A model generated the notes under the pieces. It saw only the letters and a program-made list of their open reading frames with translations, was not told where the DNA came from and ran no database searches. This document shows positions 1 through 8,551 of a DNA stretch of 64,000 bases, in pieces. The DNA comes from Pandoraea faecigallinarum (GTDB taxonomy: Bacteria > Pseudomonadota > Gammaproteobacteria > Burkholderiales > Burkholderiaceae). A program made the translations under genes and the position numbers. Location of the stretch: contig NZ_CP011807.3 of the NCBI RefSeq assembly GCF_001029105.3, forward strand, positions 124,001 through 188,000. The letters are read 5' to 3'. Each line of letters starts with the position of its first letter. Positions within the stretch are counted from its first letter, which is position 1.

Positions 1-870
1 CGCCTGATTACCGAAGGCAATCTATTGCCGGGCGATCGCCTGCCGCGCGAAGTCGAATTGCAGCAGATGTTCGGCGTGTCGAAGAGCACCATTCGCGAGG
101 CGCTCAAGTCGCTCGAAGTGCAGGGGCTCATCAAGGTAAGCACGGGGCCGTCCGGCGGCGGCATGGTCGTGGAGGTGCCGCTCGAGCGCACGTTCCAGCT
201 CATGCAGAACTATCTCTTCTTCAAGGAAGTCAGCATCGACGACATCTATACGGTGCGTCAGTTGCTGGAGCCCGAACTTGCCGCCGGTGCCGTGCCGCAT
301 CTGACCGAAGCGGACTTCGCGGCGCTGGAGAACAACATGACATGTTGCAGCCCGGCGTCGCACGATCGCCGCGAGTTGCTGCGCCAGCGTCAGGCCGACG
401 TCGACTTTCACGACATCCTCGCAGCCGCCAATCCCAATAGCTTTCTGCGTTTCACTTGCGAACTCGTCAACGAAATGATTCGCCAGCTGATCGTGTTCGG
501 TAACGAGACACCGCGTCGCGAGCATGAGAAATTCGGCACGGCCAACGTCAACATCCATCGGCAGATCACGGACGCGGCACGCGCTGGCGACGCCGGGCGC
601 GTGCGCGAGTTGATGCACTTTCACATGCAGGAGGCGCGCACCTATATCAAGCGGATGAACGGCAAGCTGCGCGGCCGTCTGATTCTCGATTCGGACATCG
701 CCGACATGCAGCAGCGTGTGCGCTCGCAGCTGGGAGCGAATGCGGCACCGGTCTCGCGCCGCAAGGCGAGCGCTGCCGAGGAGGGCGCGACGCCGAAGCG
801 CGTGGCGCGAAAGGTGTCAGGTGAAGACGGCGTGAAATCCCCGCGCAAACGGCGCACGACGGCGAAATGA
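1..870 (+). CDS. GntR-family regulator with FCD ligand domain, 5' end cut by window
   Basis: The frame is already open at base 1, so the start and roughly the first 15-20 residues lie outside the window; 289 residues are visible. The N-terminal part is a winged helix with the GntR recognition segment SKSTIREALKSLEVQGLI. A helical FCD domain follows (about residues 75-220), which in FadR/LldR relatives binds a carboxylic acid through metal-held histidines. The last 45 residues are a basic Lys/Arg/Ala tail that could add DNA affinity. It converges on agmatine deiminase with only four bases between the two stops. The family is clear; the ligand and target genes cannot be read from here. Confidence 0.85.
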   Translation, partial: RLITEGNLLPGDRLPREVELQQMFGVSKSTIREALKSLEVQGLIKVSTGPSGGGMVVEVPLERTFQLMQNYLFFKEVSIDDIYTVRQLLEPELAAGAVPHLTEADFAALENNMTCCSPASHDRRELLRQRQADVDFHDILAAANPNSFLRFTCELVNEMIRQLIVFGNETPRREHEKFGTANVNIHRQITDAARAGDAGRVRELMHFHMQEARTYIKRMNGKLRGRLILDSDIADMQQRVRSQLGANAAPVSRRKASAAEEGATPKRVARKVSGEDGVKSPRKRRTTAK

Positions 871-874
871 CGTG

Positions 875-1966
875 TTACGGCAGCACGCAGGCCGGTTGCT
901 GTTGCGTGCAGCAGTGAATGCCACCGCCGCGTTTCGCGATGGCGCACAGCGGCAGCTGCACGATGCGCCGTGCGGGAAACGCCTGTTGCACGACGGCGCG
1001 CGCGTGCGCATCGGCCGTGGCGTCGCCGAACGACGCCATCACCACCGCGCCATTCGGCAGATAGAAATTCACATATTCGGGCGCAAAGTCGGGGTCGTCG
1101 GCAAGGACGGCGGGCAGGGCGTCGAAGTCGGGCGCACGCAACAGGCCGATGTCGAAGTGACGTCCTTTGGCGTCGCGCGCAAGAAGCAGGGCGCGCAGGT
1201 TCTCACGGGCTTCGCGCGCCCACTCGTGATCGCCATCGGCGCCCGTCGCGAGTAACGCCCCGGGCCGCACGAAACTCGCGATGCCGTCGACGTGTCCGTC
1301 GGTGATGGCGTCCAGCGTCGATCCCGGCAACCACACGATCTGCGTCACCCCCAGCCAGTGGCGGAAGACCGCTTCCGCTTCACGACGCGTGAGCCCCGGA
1401 TTGCGATTCTCGTTGAGGATCGACGTTTCCGTCGCGATCAGCGTGCCTTCGCCGTCGACGAGCAGCGAGCCGCCTTCGGCCACGAGAGCGGCGTGCGAGC
1501 AGCCGATGGGGGTGTCGACGGCGATCGCGCGCGCGACACGGGCCGCGACGTGGACGTCGGCGTCGATGGCCTGAAGCGCGGGCTTTCCCCATCCGTTGAA
1601 ATTCCAGCACAGCGCGTGCGGCGTGAGGGCATCGTCAAGCAGGAAAGTCGGTCCGGTGTCGCGCATCCAGTGATCGTTCACGGGAATGGGATGCAGTGTG
1701 GCATTGGCGGGCAGGGCGCGATGCGCTTCGTCCAGATGCTCCGGATCGACGGCTACACGCAGCGGTTCGAACAGCGCAATGGCATGGGCGATGCGCGCCA
1801 GGTCGTCGAGTACCTGCCGCCGTTTCGTGCCATCGATCACTGTGTTGCCCGGCCACGCCATCCAGCACGCCGCGTGAGGATGCCACTCCGGCGGCATGTG
1901 CCAGTGGCCGATGGCGTTCGTGGCGGACGTACTCGTCGCGAGAGGCTTTCGTGAAAGTGCCGTCAT
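875..1966 (-). CDS. aguA: Agmatine deiminase (peptidyl-arginine deiminase family)
   Basis: This 363-residue enzyme should hydrolyse agmatine to N-carbamoylputrescine and ammonia, a route from arginine to putrescine. Family signatures are WMRDTGPTF (about residue 110), HVDGIASFVRPG (the His/Asp pair near 215) and a C-terminal GGGIHCCTQQ block in which Cys352 is the expected nucleophile. The usual form is GGGNIHCITQQ, so one residue is missing from the loop. Length fits the family. The ATG at 1966 is used; an internal Met at MPPEWHPHAACW could also start the conserved domain. No carbamoylputrescine amidase gene (aguB) is next to it. Confidence 0.88.
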   Translation of the reverse strand: MTALSRKPLATSTSATNAIGHWHMPPEWHPHAACWMAWPGNTVIDGTKRRQVLDDLARIAHAIALFEPLRVAVDPEHLDEAHRALPANATLHPIPVNDHWMRDTGPTFLLDDALTPHALCWNFNGWGKPALQAIDADVHVAARVARAIAVDTPIGCSHAALVAEGGSLLVDGEGTLIATETSILNENRNPGLTRREAEAVFRHWLGVTQIVWLPGSTLDAITDGHVDGIASFVRPGALLATGADGDHEWAREARENLRALLLARDAKGRHFDIGLLRAPDFDALPAVLADDPDFAPEYVNFYLPNGAVVMASFGDATADAHARAVVQQAFPARRIVQLPLCAIAKRGGGIHCCTQQQPACVLP

Positions 1967-2017
1967 GGGTCGCGCTGCCGTGAGAAAAATGCCGCCAGTG
2001 TAGGCGGCGTACGGCAG

Positions 2018-2671
2018 TCACGGACGGTCTTGGCGCCCTGACGGTTCTGCTAGGTGGACGCTCAGCCGCTTGAGCGCACGCACCTGACGCAGCGCTACCC
2101 TGAGGTCGCACGTCGAAATTAGGCCGATGCCTCCTTCGTCGTCCGTGAGCGGTTGTCCGTCGCGCTCGTAGACCACCAGCGCGCCGACGCCGATGGGCGT
2201 GTTGTACAACTCATGCCACGAGAACATGACGGTATAGCCGTCCGCGCCCTGCGCCAGCACGTACGCGCGCGTGAAGTCGCGCGCATGCGGCAGGCGCAAC
2301 TGCGCGACGTCGAGCAGTGCGCTCAGGCGCACACCCTTGTACTCGCTCGCGCTGCGCACCTTGCGTCCGGACAGGCAGACCACGTCGAGCAGGCCTGTGA
2401 GCTGCGTCGGCAAACGCATGAGCGCGCAGAGATCGAAGGAATGATGGCGTTTGACGGCGCCCGTGACCACGACCTCATGCGACGTGAGCGGCGCAGGTGA
2501 AGGCGGGGTGGGGCTGACAGGTTTGAGCGGCGTGGGAGGAGCGGCCGGCGCACGCAAGGAGTCGATGGGCATGTCGGGTTCGGTGTATCGGCCTGGGGGA
2601 GCCGGTCGCTCGACTATAGCGGGCGGGCTTCCGGCGGACATACGGCGTGTCTGATAGCCGCTATTCACCAC
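2018..2671 (-). CDS. Small molybdopterin-binding (sulfite-oxidase-fold) oxidoreductase-like protein
   Basis: The C-terminal 150 residues resemble the oxidoreductase molybdopterin-binding fold: a block LDVVCLSGRKVRSASEYKG with the Cys expected near the molybdenum, then GVRLSALLDVAQL, and a C-terminal stretch with GALVVYERDGQPL and a closing LKRLSVHL. The N-terminal 70 residues are Pro-rich and I see no convincing signal peptide. The start is uncertain: GTG at 2671 gives 217 residues, and internal ATGs (MSAGSPP, MPIDSLRA) would shorten it. The partner subunit and substrate are unknown, and no haem or membrane partner is adjacent. Confidence 0.6.
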   Translation of the reverse strand: MVNSGYQTRRMSAGSPPAIVERPAPPGRYTEPDMPIDSLRAPAAPPTPLKPVSPTPPSPAPLTSHEVVVTGAVKRHHSFDLCALMRLPTQLTGLLDVVCLSGRKVRSASEYKGVRLSALLDVAQLRLPHARDFTRAYVLAQGADGYTVMFSWHELYNTPIGVGALVVYERDGQPLTDDEGGIGLISTCDLRVALRQVRALKRLSVHLAEPSGRQDRP

Positions 2672-2767
2672 GGTGGCTCACGCGACGACTGGCGCGGCTT
2701 GCCGGTATCGACGGATGACCGGCAAGCCTTCGTGCGCGACGCCACGGACCGGCGTCGCGGATCGACG

Positions 2768-5700
2768 TCAGCTCCCGTAACGTGCCGTTTGCGCGTTGCG
2801 GGCCGCCGCCTCGGCGAGCGTGGCGCGCGCTTCCTGAACGTCCGCGAGCGTTTCGCCACCTTGCAGGGCGTCGAGGGCGTTGCGCAGAACGGCCATGCAC
2901 TCGGCATCGGCCGGGGCGCCGGGTGCGTTGCCGCTCCCGAGCCGCAGCAGGCTGTGGGCCGCGCGAAGCGTGAGCATCGGCGACGCCTGCGCACGTGCGA
3001 CCTGCAACGCGTGTTCGAGCCAGGGACGCACGGCGTCGTCGGGATGGTGTCCGGCCCGGAGGAAGTCGCCCTTCTGACGCAGGAATTCGGCTTGCCAGTG
3101 GCCGTCGTTGCGCCGCGCCGACAAATGCGCGCCACGCTCGGCGGCGTGCAGACCGAGCGCGATGTCGCCGGTGCCCGCGCAGGCTTCGACGAGCAGACCG
3201 AAGAACATCCCCTCGACCCCGCCCATGATTTCGCGCAGTCGCCCGACACTGTCCGTAATGCGTTCGAGACCGTTCACGTCGCCGCGTGAGGCGAGTGCCC
3301 AGCCCCGGATCGTCTGTCCGGCCAAAGCCCAGAGCGCCACACCGGTTTCCGAGGCCACTTCCGTCGCTTCGCTCGCCAGCGCTTCGGCGGGCGCGACTTC
3401 GCGGCGCAGGCGTCGCAGCATCGCGGCGAACACGAGCGCGAACGCAAAGGAGTACCGGCGGCCTTGCCGACGTCCCATTGCGAGGGCTTCCTCGCTCGCG
3501 GCGAGCGAGGCGTCGTGACGTCCCGTGAACCAGTACGCCCAGGACAGGAACGACAGGCCGGTGATGCGGGCATCTTCGCCGAGGCCGGTGTCCGCATGCT
3601 CGGAACGGTAGTGTGCAAGACCGGTCTCCAGCGCGGCGACCGCCCCGCCGAAGTCACCGTGGCAGCACAGGCTGTTGCCGAGCGCGTAGTATGCATGCGC
3701 GAGCAGCGGCGGCGAGCCGGCTTGTTCGGCAATGAGAATGAGCTTGCGCGCCAGATCGATGCTGCGCTCGAAATCGCTCCACGAACTGGAGCCGAGCCAC
3801 AGTCCCCAGTAGACCGGGAACAGGGTGATGTCGTCGCCCATGGGCTGGGCGAGCGCCAGGGCCGTCTCGAAGTTGTGACGCGCAGGCTCCGAGCCGTAAC
3901 CGTGCAGCGACACGAGCGGCACGCCCATCGCCATGCGCAGTTGCAGTTCGCGCGGCGCGGTCTGGGCGCTGGTGCCGGTTTGCCGCAGCACGTCGAGCGC
4001 ACTCTGGTAATGGGCGCAGGCTTCGCGAAATGCCTGACGTCCCGTCGCATATTCGCCTGCGAGACGATAGTGCTCGATGGCTGCGTCCGGTTCGTCGGCC
4101 TGACGAAAGTGCCACGCGAGAACTTCGGGCTCGGTCTTGAACGATTCGTGATCGCGCATCGCCAGCGCGATACGGCGATGTGCATCCTGGCGGCGCTCCT
4201 GCGGCTGTGCATCGTAAGCGGCCTTGTGCAGCAGCGCGTGGCGGAAGACGTAGCGTCCCAGGTCCTGACGTTGCACGAGCGCGCAGGCGACGAGCGTGTC
4301 GAGCGCGCGCTCGACGAGCGCCATCGACCGGCCGCTGGCCGCCGCGAGCAACTCGGCATGAAATTCGTGGCCGAGGCACGACGCGAAGTGCACTACCGGT
4401 TTGGCGGTACCGGCTGCATCGATGCGCGCCATCATCAATTCCTGGAGGCTGGCGGGCATCGGCATGGAGGCAACGGCGTTGCGTGCGCCCTGTTGTGTTG
4501 CCGTGGCGCGCGCCAGCTCCTGGAGGAACAGCGGCACGCCCTCGGCCAGATGCACGATGCGCTCGCGCGTCGCCGCCGGAAGCGCCACGCGTGGCGTTGC
4601 CGCGCGCACGATGGACGCGGCGGCGCCCGCGTCGAGCGGCGCGAGATCGATGCGTCGCAAACCGACGGTGTGTCGCCACGGCATCTCGAATTCCGGGCGT
4701 GCCCCCACGATCAGGAGACGGCCGCCCGGCGCATTCTCCGCCATCACGGCCAGCAATTCCTGCGTGGAGGGGTCGGCCCAATGCGCGTCGTCCAGCGTAA
4801 TGACGCCACCGTCCGGCAACAGCGACGCGAGCAGCGCCGGGGCTTCATCGAGAACCGCCTGCTTCCAGGCGTGCGGCACGTTGCCGTCGGCGTGCATGTC
4901 GAACAGCGCATGCAGACGTCGATGGGCGAGCAGCGCCGGTTGCGGAAGCTGGAACGCCTCGAGCGTCGATTGCGTGCGCAGCCAGCGCGCGATCGGATGA
5001 AATGGGGTGCCGGCGCCGTCCTGTGTGCATGCAAGGTCAATGGAGCGCAAGCCGCCCGCCTCGACGAAATGACGCATCAGCGCCGTCTTGCCAATTCCCG
5101 CTTCGCCGATCACAAGGGCAAGCACGCCATGGCCGGTGCTCGCGTCGCGCATCGCCGAGTGGGCGGCAGCGAGTTCGGCCAGGGCGGCGTCGCGGCCGAA
5201 GAGCATCGCGGCGCGGCGGCGCGAGCGTCGCTCGGGCGTCGGGTCGGGGTTGACGCGAAAGACCGGGATCTCGCGATTGCCGTGACGCTCGCGCACGCTG
5301 CCGTGTGGCGTCGTGGCAATGGCAACGCCGATGAGGCGCTGTGTCGCATCGCAGATGACGACCTCGCCGGGCAGCGCCATATCGGCCAACTGCGTGGCGG
5401 ACCGTGAGACACGGCCGCCCGTGTCGGGGCTGTCGTCGGCAGCCGAGCTGATGACGAGCCCGGTGTGAACGCCCACACCGATCCCCACGCGCACGGTGCT
5501 GGTCTGCGCGCAGCGCATGGCCGCTTCCACGGCGTGACGCCCGGCGCCTTCGAGCGCGGTGGGGTAGCCGAAGTAACCGAGCAAGCCGCCGGTCGGCGTG
5601 CGCAGGGTGTAGCCCCACGATTGCCGCAGAATCGTTTCGCACTGCACGAGAGGCGGGCGCATCATCGCGACGAGCTGGTCGGGATCGTCGACACCGGTCG

Positions 5701-6526
5701 GTGCCAGTTCGATCGCCACGACGGTGAGCTGGCGGCGCTCCGGGCCGGTCGCGCGCTGTTCCATGCGTGCGGGCGGCGTCTCCAGCAACTGCGTGAGTGC
5801 TTCGCCGGGCAACTCGCCCAGTTCGTCGTGAAGGATCTCGCTCAGGCGACGGTATTCGGTCTCGGCTTCGTCGCGGCGTCCGGCGCGCAACAGCAGCGCG
5901 AGCAGACAGTGCCAGCCGGTTTCGTCGAACGGGGCAAGGGTGGCGAGCTGGCGCGCATGCGCGAGCGCCTGATCGAGGTCGCCCAGGCGCGCGTATCCAT
6001 CCGCAAGCAAGCGCTCGCCGAAGACACGGCGGCGCTGATACTCGTCGCGTTGCAGTTCGATCCATTGTTCGAGGTCCGGCGTGTCGCGCACGGACAGGCC
6101 GTGCAGGAACGGGCCCTGATAAAGCGCGACGGCGTCGGCCAGATGTTGCAGATGCGCGGCCAGATCCAGACCTGTGACGGCATCGAGCGTGCGGCTGGCC
6201 TGCTCGATCATGCTGGCAAAGACGTGCGCGTCGATCCACAAACCGGTTTCGGGACGCAGGCGCACGACCTGACGGTCGGATTCGAAGAGTTCGTCGCCGA
6301 GGGTGTCGCGCAGGTGGAACAGCATGCGCTTGAGCTTGTCGCGACCACCCTGGCCGTCTTCATCGGGCCAGAACAGGTCGGCCAGTGCGCCGCGCGTGTG
6401 ATAGCCCGGTTGCAGGGCGAGATAGGCGAGCAAGCCGCGCGCTTTCGTGTACTTCACGGCGCAGGCCTTTTTGCCTTGTTCGACCCGCATCGGTCCGAGC
6501 AGGTAGAGCGATCTGTTGGCTTGCAT
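2768..6526 (-). CDS. Giant SARP/BTAD regulator with cyclase-like, ATPase and TPR domains
   Basis: A protein of 1252 residues from ATG 6526 (MQANRSLYLLGP); an upstream in-frame ATG at 6595 would add 23 residues unlike the family. Order: OmpR-like winged helix (1-95), bacterial transcriptional activation domain (about 100-240), class III cyclase-like domain (about 260-425, with RRQLTVVAIEL and VRVGIGVGVHTGLV), AAA/STAND ATPase (about 440-720, Walker A GEAGIGKTALM near 475, Walker B VITLDDAHW), then TPR-like helices to the end. The first cyclase metal Asp (normally FCDLVGST) is replaced, so the domain is probably a non-catalytic sensor. Such proteins are ATP-gated transcription activators. No target is evident; the nearest upstream gene is the sulfonate-type binding protein. 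Confidence 0.8.
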   Translation of the reverse strand: MQANRSLYLLGPMRVEQGKKACAVKYTKARGLLAYLALQPGYHTRGALADLFWPDEDGQGGRDKLKRMLFHLRDTLGDELFESDRQVVRLRPETGLWIDAHVFASMIEQASRTLDAVTGLDLAAHLQHLADAVALYQGPFLHGLSVRDTPDLEQWIELQRDEYQRRRVFGERLLADGYARLGDLDQALAHARQLATLAPFDETGWHCLLALLLRAGRRDEAETEYRRLSEILHDELGELPGEALTQLLETPPARMEQRATGPERRQLTVVAIELAPTGVDDPDQLVAMMRPPLVQCETILRQSWGYTLRTPTGGLLGYFGYPTALEGAGRHAVEAAMRCAQTSTVRVGIGVGVHTGLVISSAADDSPDTGGRVSRSATQLADMALPGEVVICDATQRLIGVAIATTPHGSVRERHGNREIPVFRVNPDPTPERRSRRRAAMLFGRDAALAELAAAHSAMRDASTGHGVLALVIGEAGIGKTALMRHFVEAGGLRSIDLACTQDGAGTPFHPIARWLRTQSTLEAFQLPQPALLAHRRLHALFDMHADGNVPHAWKQAVLDEAPALLASLLPDGGVITLDDAHWADPSTQELLAVMAENAPGGRLLIVGARPEFEMPWRHTVGLRRIDLAPLDAGAAASIVRAATPRVALPAATRERIVHLAEGVPLFLQELARATATQQGARNAVASMPMPASLQELMMARIDAAGTAKPVVHFASCLGHEFHAELLAAASGRSMALVERALDTLVACALVQRQDLGRYVFRHALLHKAAYDAQPQERRQDAHRRIALAMRDHESFKTEPEVLAWHFRQADEPDAAIEHYRLAGEYATGRQAFREACAHYQSALDVLRQTGTSAQTAPRELQLRMAMGVPLVSLHGYGSEPARHNFETALALAQPMGDDITLFPVYWGLWLGSSSWSDFERSIDLARKLILIAEQAGSPPLLAHAYYALGNSLCCHGDFGGAVAALETGLAHYRSEHADTGLGEDARITGLSFLSWAYWFTGRHDASLAASEEALAMGRRQGRRYSFAFALVFAAMLRRLRREVAPAEALASEATEVASETGVALWALAGQTIRGWALASRGDVNGLERITDSVGRLREIMGGVEGMFFGLLVEACAGTGDIALGLHAAERGAHLSARRNDGHWQAEFLRQKGDFLRAGHHPDDAVRPWLEHALQVARAQASPMLTLRAAHSLLRLGSGNAPGAPADAECMAVLRNALDALQGGETLADVQEARATLAEAAARNAQTARYGS

Positions 6527-6820
6527 TGTCCCAGGACGGCAAATAAGCAAAACCGGCGAGCCCGAGAGGGCGTTCGCCGGTGCTGCGAATTTCATGATGT
6601 CATCGCGTCAGACCGACGCATCCGGAGCGCCCGCGCGACAGTCGAGGCTGTCGCCGGGCCGGACCTGGGCCAAGCTGACGAGACGCCAAGGCCGTTCCGG
6701 GGGGGCTCCGGCCGAATGCTTCAGGTATGACAGACCGAAGTATAAACAGGAGTCTGAAATTCGTCGGAAATACCTTCAAAAATCATTCGCGATTACCCGC
6801 GGGAAAATGCGGATCCGGCA

Positions 6821-7894
6821 TCAGGCCGGTGCTTGCCAGAGCGTGACATCGGCGGCGTCGACACGCTTTGGCAACAATCCTGCCTGCGTGAAGACGTCGG
6901 CAATGCGCTGCTGCTCGGCGATGGCTTCGCGCACGACCGGTTGCACGTCGTAGCTGCGGCGCCTGTTCGCCGCTTCGACGGTCGCGGTGTCCAGCCCCCA
7001 CACCGGCGAGAGTTGCGCTGCGGCTTCACGCGGGGTGGCACGTACCCACTGACCGGTCTCGCGCAGCACACGGTAAACCTCGCGCAGCACGGCGTCGTGG
7101 TCACGCGCGAACGCGGGAGTGGCAAGGTAGTAGCGTTGATAGCCCGCGAGCCCGCGCGCGGTAGTCAGCGTGCGAACTTTGTCCTGACGCTCCACGCTGG
7201 CCACGAACGGATCCCATGTGACCCATGCGTCGACGTTGCCGCTCGCGAACGCAGCGCGCCCGTCAGCGGGCGTGAGGTAGGCGGGCTGCACGTCGGTGAT
7301 TCGCAATCCGACGCTTTGCAACGCCGCGATGAGCAAGTAATGAACGCCCGCTCCCTTCGTGACGGCGATGCGTTTGCCTTTCAGGTCCGCAAGCGTCCTG
7401 AGCGGCGAATGCTCAGGGACGAGAATCGCTTCGGCGTCGGGGGAAGGGGTCTCGCGCGCGACGTAGGCGATGCGGGCGCCCGCCGCCTGGGCGAACACGG
7501 GCACGGTATCCGCGACGTCCGCCGAGAAGTCGATGCTGCCCACGTTCAGCGCTTCGAGCAGCGGCAGTCCGCTCGTGAATTCATGCCATGCAAGCGAGAC
7601 GTTGAGCGGGGCGAGCGCTTGCGCCAGCGTGCCGCGTGTCTTGGCGAGCACCGTCAATGTCGACGACTTCTGGTAGCCGATGCGCAGTGTCAGCGGCGTG
7701 TTGGCCGCGCGGGCGTTGCCGCTGTGTGTCAGCCCCCCCGCCACGCCGAGCGCGTTGACCAGACCGCCCGCGAGCATTGCGGTGCCGGCGCCGCGCAGGA
7801 AGCGACGGCGCGCCGGGTGCTGCGCGACGAAGTCGTCGGCGTTGGTGTGGGCGGCTGACGGGGCGTGGGCGGAGTCGGGTGGGCGGCGGATCAT
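6821..7894 (-). CDS. ABC transporter substrate-binding protein, SsuA/nitrate-taurine type, Tat-exported
   Basis: A periplasmic binding protein of 357 residues if started at MIRRPPDSAHAP (7894). That start places a twin-arginine signal RRRFLRGAG with a hydrophobic core and an ARA-like cleavage site in the first 60 residues. The mature part begins TPLTLRIGYQKSSTLTVLAK and carries the aliphatic-sulfonate family blocks (FTSGLPLLEALNVGSIDF, DAWVTWDPFVASVE). The frame stays open upstream to 8122, but that stretch looks non-coding. No permease or ATPase gene is adjacent, so it must work with components encoded elsewhere or be an orphan. The substrate is probably a sulfonate; this is family-level inference. 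Confidence 0.82.
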   Translation of the reverse strand: MIRRPPDSAHAPSAAHTNADDFVAQHPARRRFLRGAGTAMLAGGLVNALGVAGGLTHSGNARAANTPLTLRIGYQKSSTLTVLAKTRGTLAQALAPLNVSLAWHEFTSGLPLLEALNVGSIDFSADVADTVPVFAQAAGARIAYVARETPSPDAEAILVPEHSPLRTLADLKGKRIAVTKGAGVHYLLIAALQSVGLRITDVQPAYLTPADGRAAFASGNVDAWVTWDPFVASVERQDKVRTLTTARGLAGYQRYYLATPAFARDHDAVLREVYRVLRETGQWVRATPREAAAQLSPVWGLDTATVEAANRRRSYDVQPVVREAIAEQQRIADVFTQAGLLPKRVDAADVTLWQAPA

Positions 7895-8551
7895 GGTGAA
7901 GTCGTGACGTGGCAGAAGGGGTAGAAAGAAGCGTTCGAGGTGTCGGCGCGTTGCGCCGTCTCGACTTTTATCGCGATGCCCTGCGCTCACGCCAATAAGC
8001 AATCCGACTTTGAATAGCGATGGCGACGTCATATCGATATTCGCCGAGCGCCCGCTTCGGTCGACCTGGCCTATAGGGATCGATCGGGCCGATATGCAAG
8101 CTATGCGCGCCATCCAAGACACGCCCCGTCCATGCGCCGGAACCCGCCCGCCCGACGCGTCAACGAAGATTCATCTTGTCTGATGAAACCAGCGAAGGCC
8201 GTAAAAAGCGGCCAATTCGACGAAAAGCCGCGCGACCGTTGCGTCGTCTTTCCTAGGGAAAACCCGCGGATTCGGGTGCGGAATGCGGCGAAAAGCGAGT
8301 CACTGTCGATGAAATAATCCAAGTGCTTTCATTGTCTTACTGCGCACCTGCACCGTCTTGGTGCTGGGATGTTACGGCGTATTACCGAAGGACTTGGCGC
8401 TTCAGCGAGATACCGCTGTGAGTGCGTCTTGAAATGAAAATCATTCTTATTTATATTTGCGCCCCAGATCGCGTCCCGCGCATTTCCGGTCCATCGCTCA
8501 CTCGCACACCACTCCACTCGCTCACACGGTTCACGCCGCACCCAAACCATC
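7895..8551. other. Divergent intergenic region with Fur-regulated promoter
   Basis: This stretch of 657 bases separates the leftward binding-protein gene from the rightward siderophore receptor. Open frames in it are short and lack ribosome-binding sites. The only confident signals are the promoter and Fur-like box near 8429-8457, listed separately. Confidence 0.6.
8429..8457 (+). promoter_or_regulatory. Sigma-70 promoter overlapped by a Fur box, upstream of the siderophore receptor
   Basis: TTGAAA (8429-8434) and TATATT (8452-8457) are separated by exactly 17 bases. The 19-base window 8430-8448 matches the Fur consensus GATAATGATAATCATTATC at 13 positions, with the core ATGAAAATCATT. It lies over the promoter spacer, about 100 bases before the receptor ATG. 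This is the classic layout for iron repression. Promoter and box are read from sequence; Fur binding is inferred. Confidence 0.75.
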
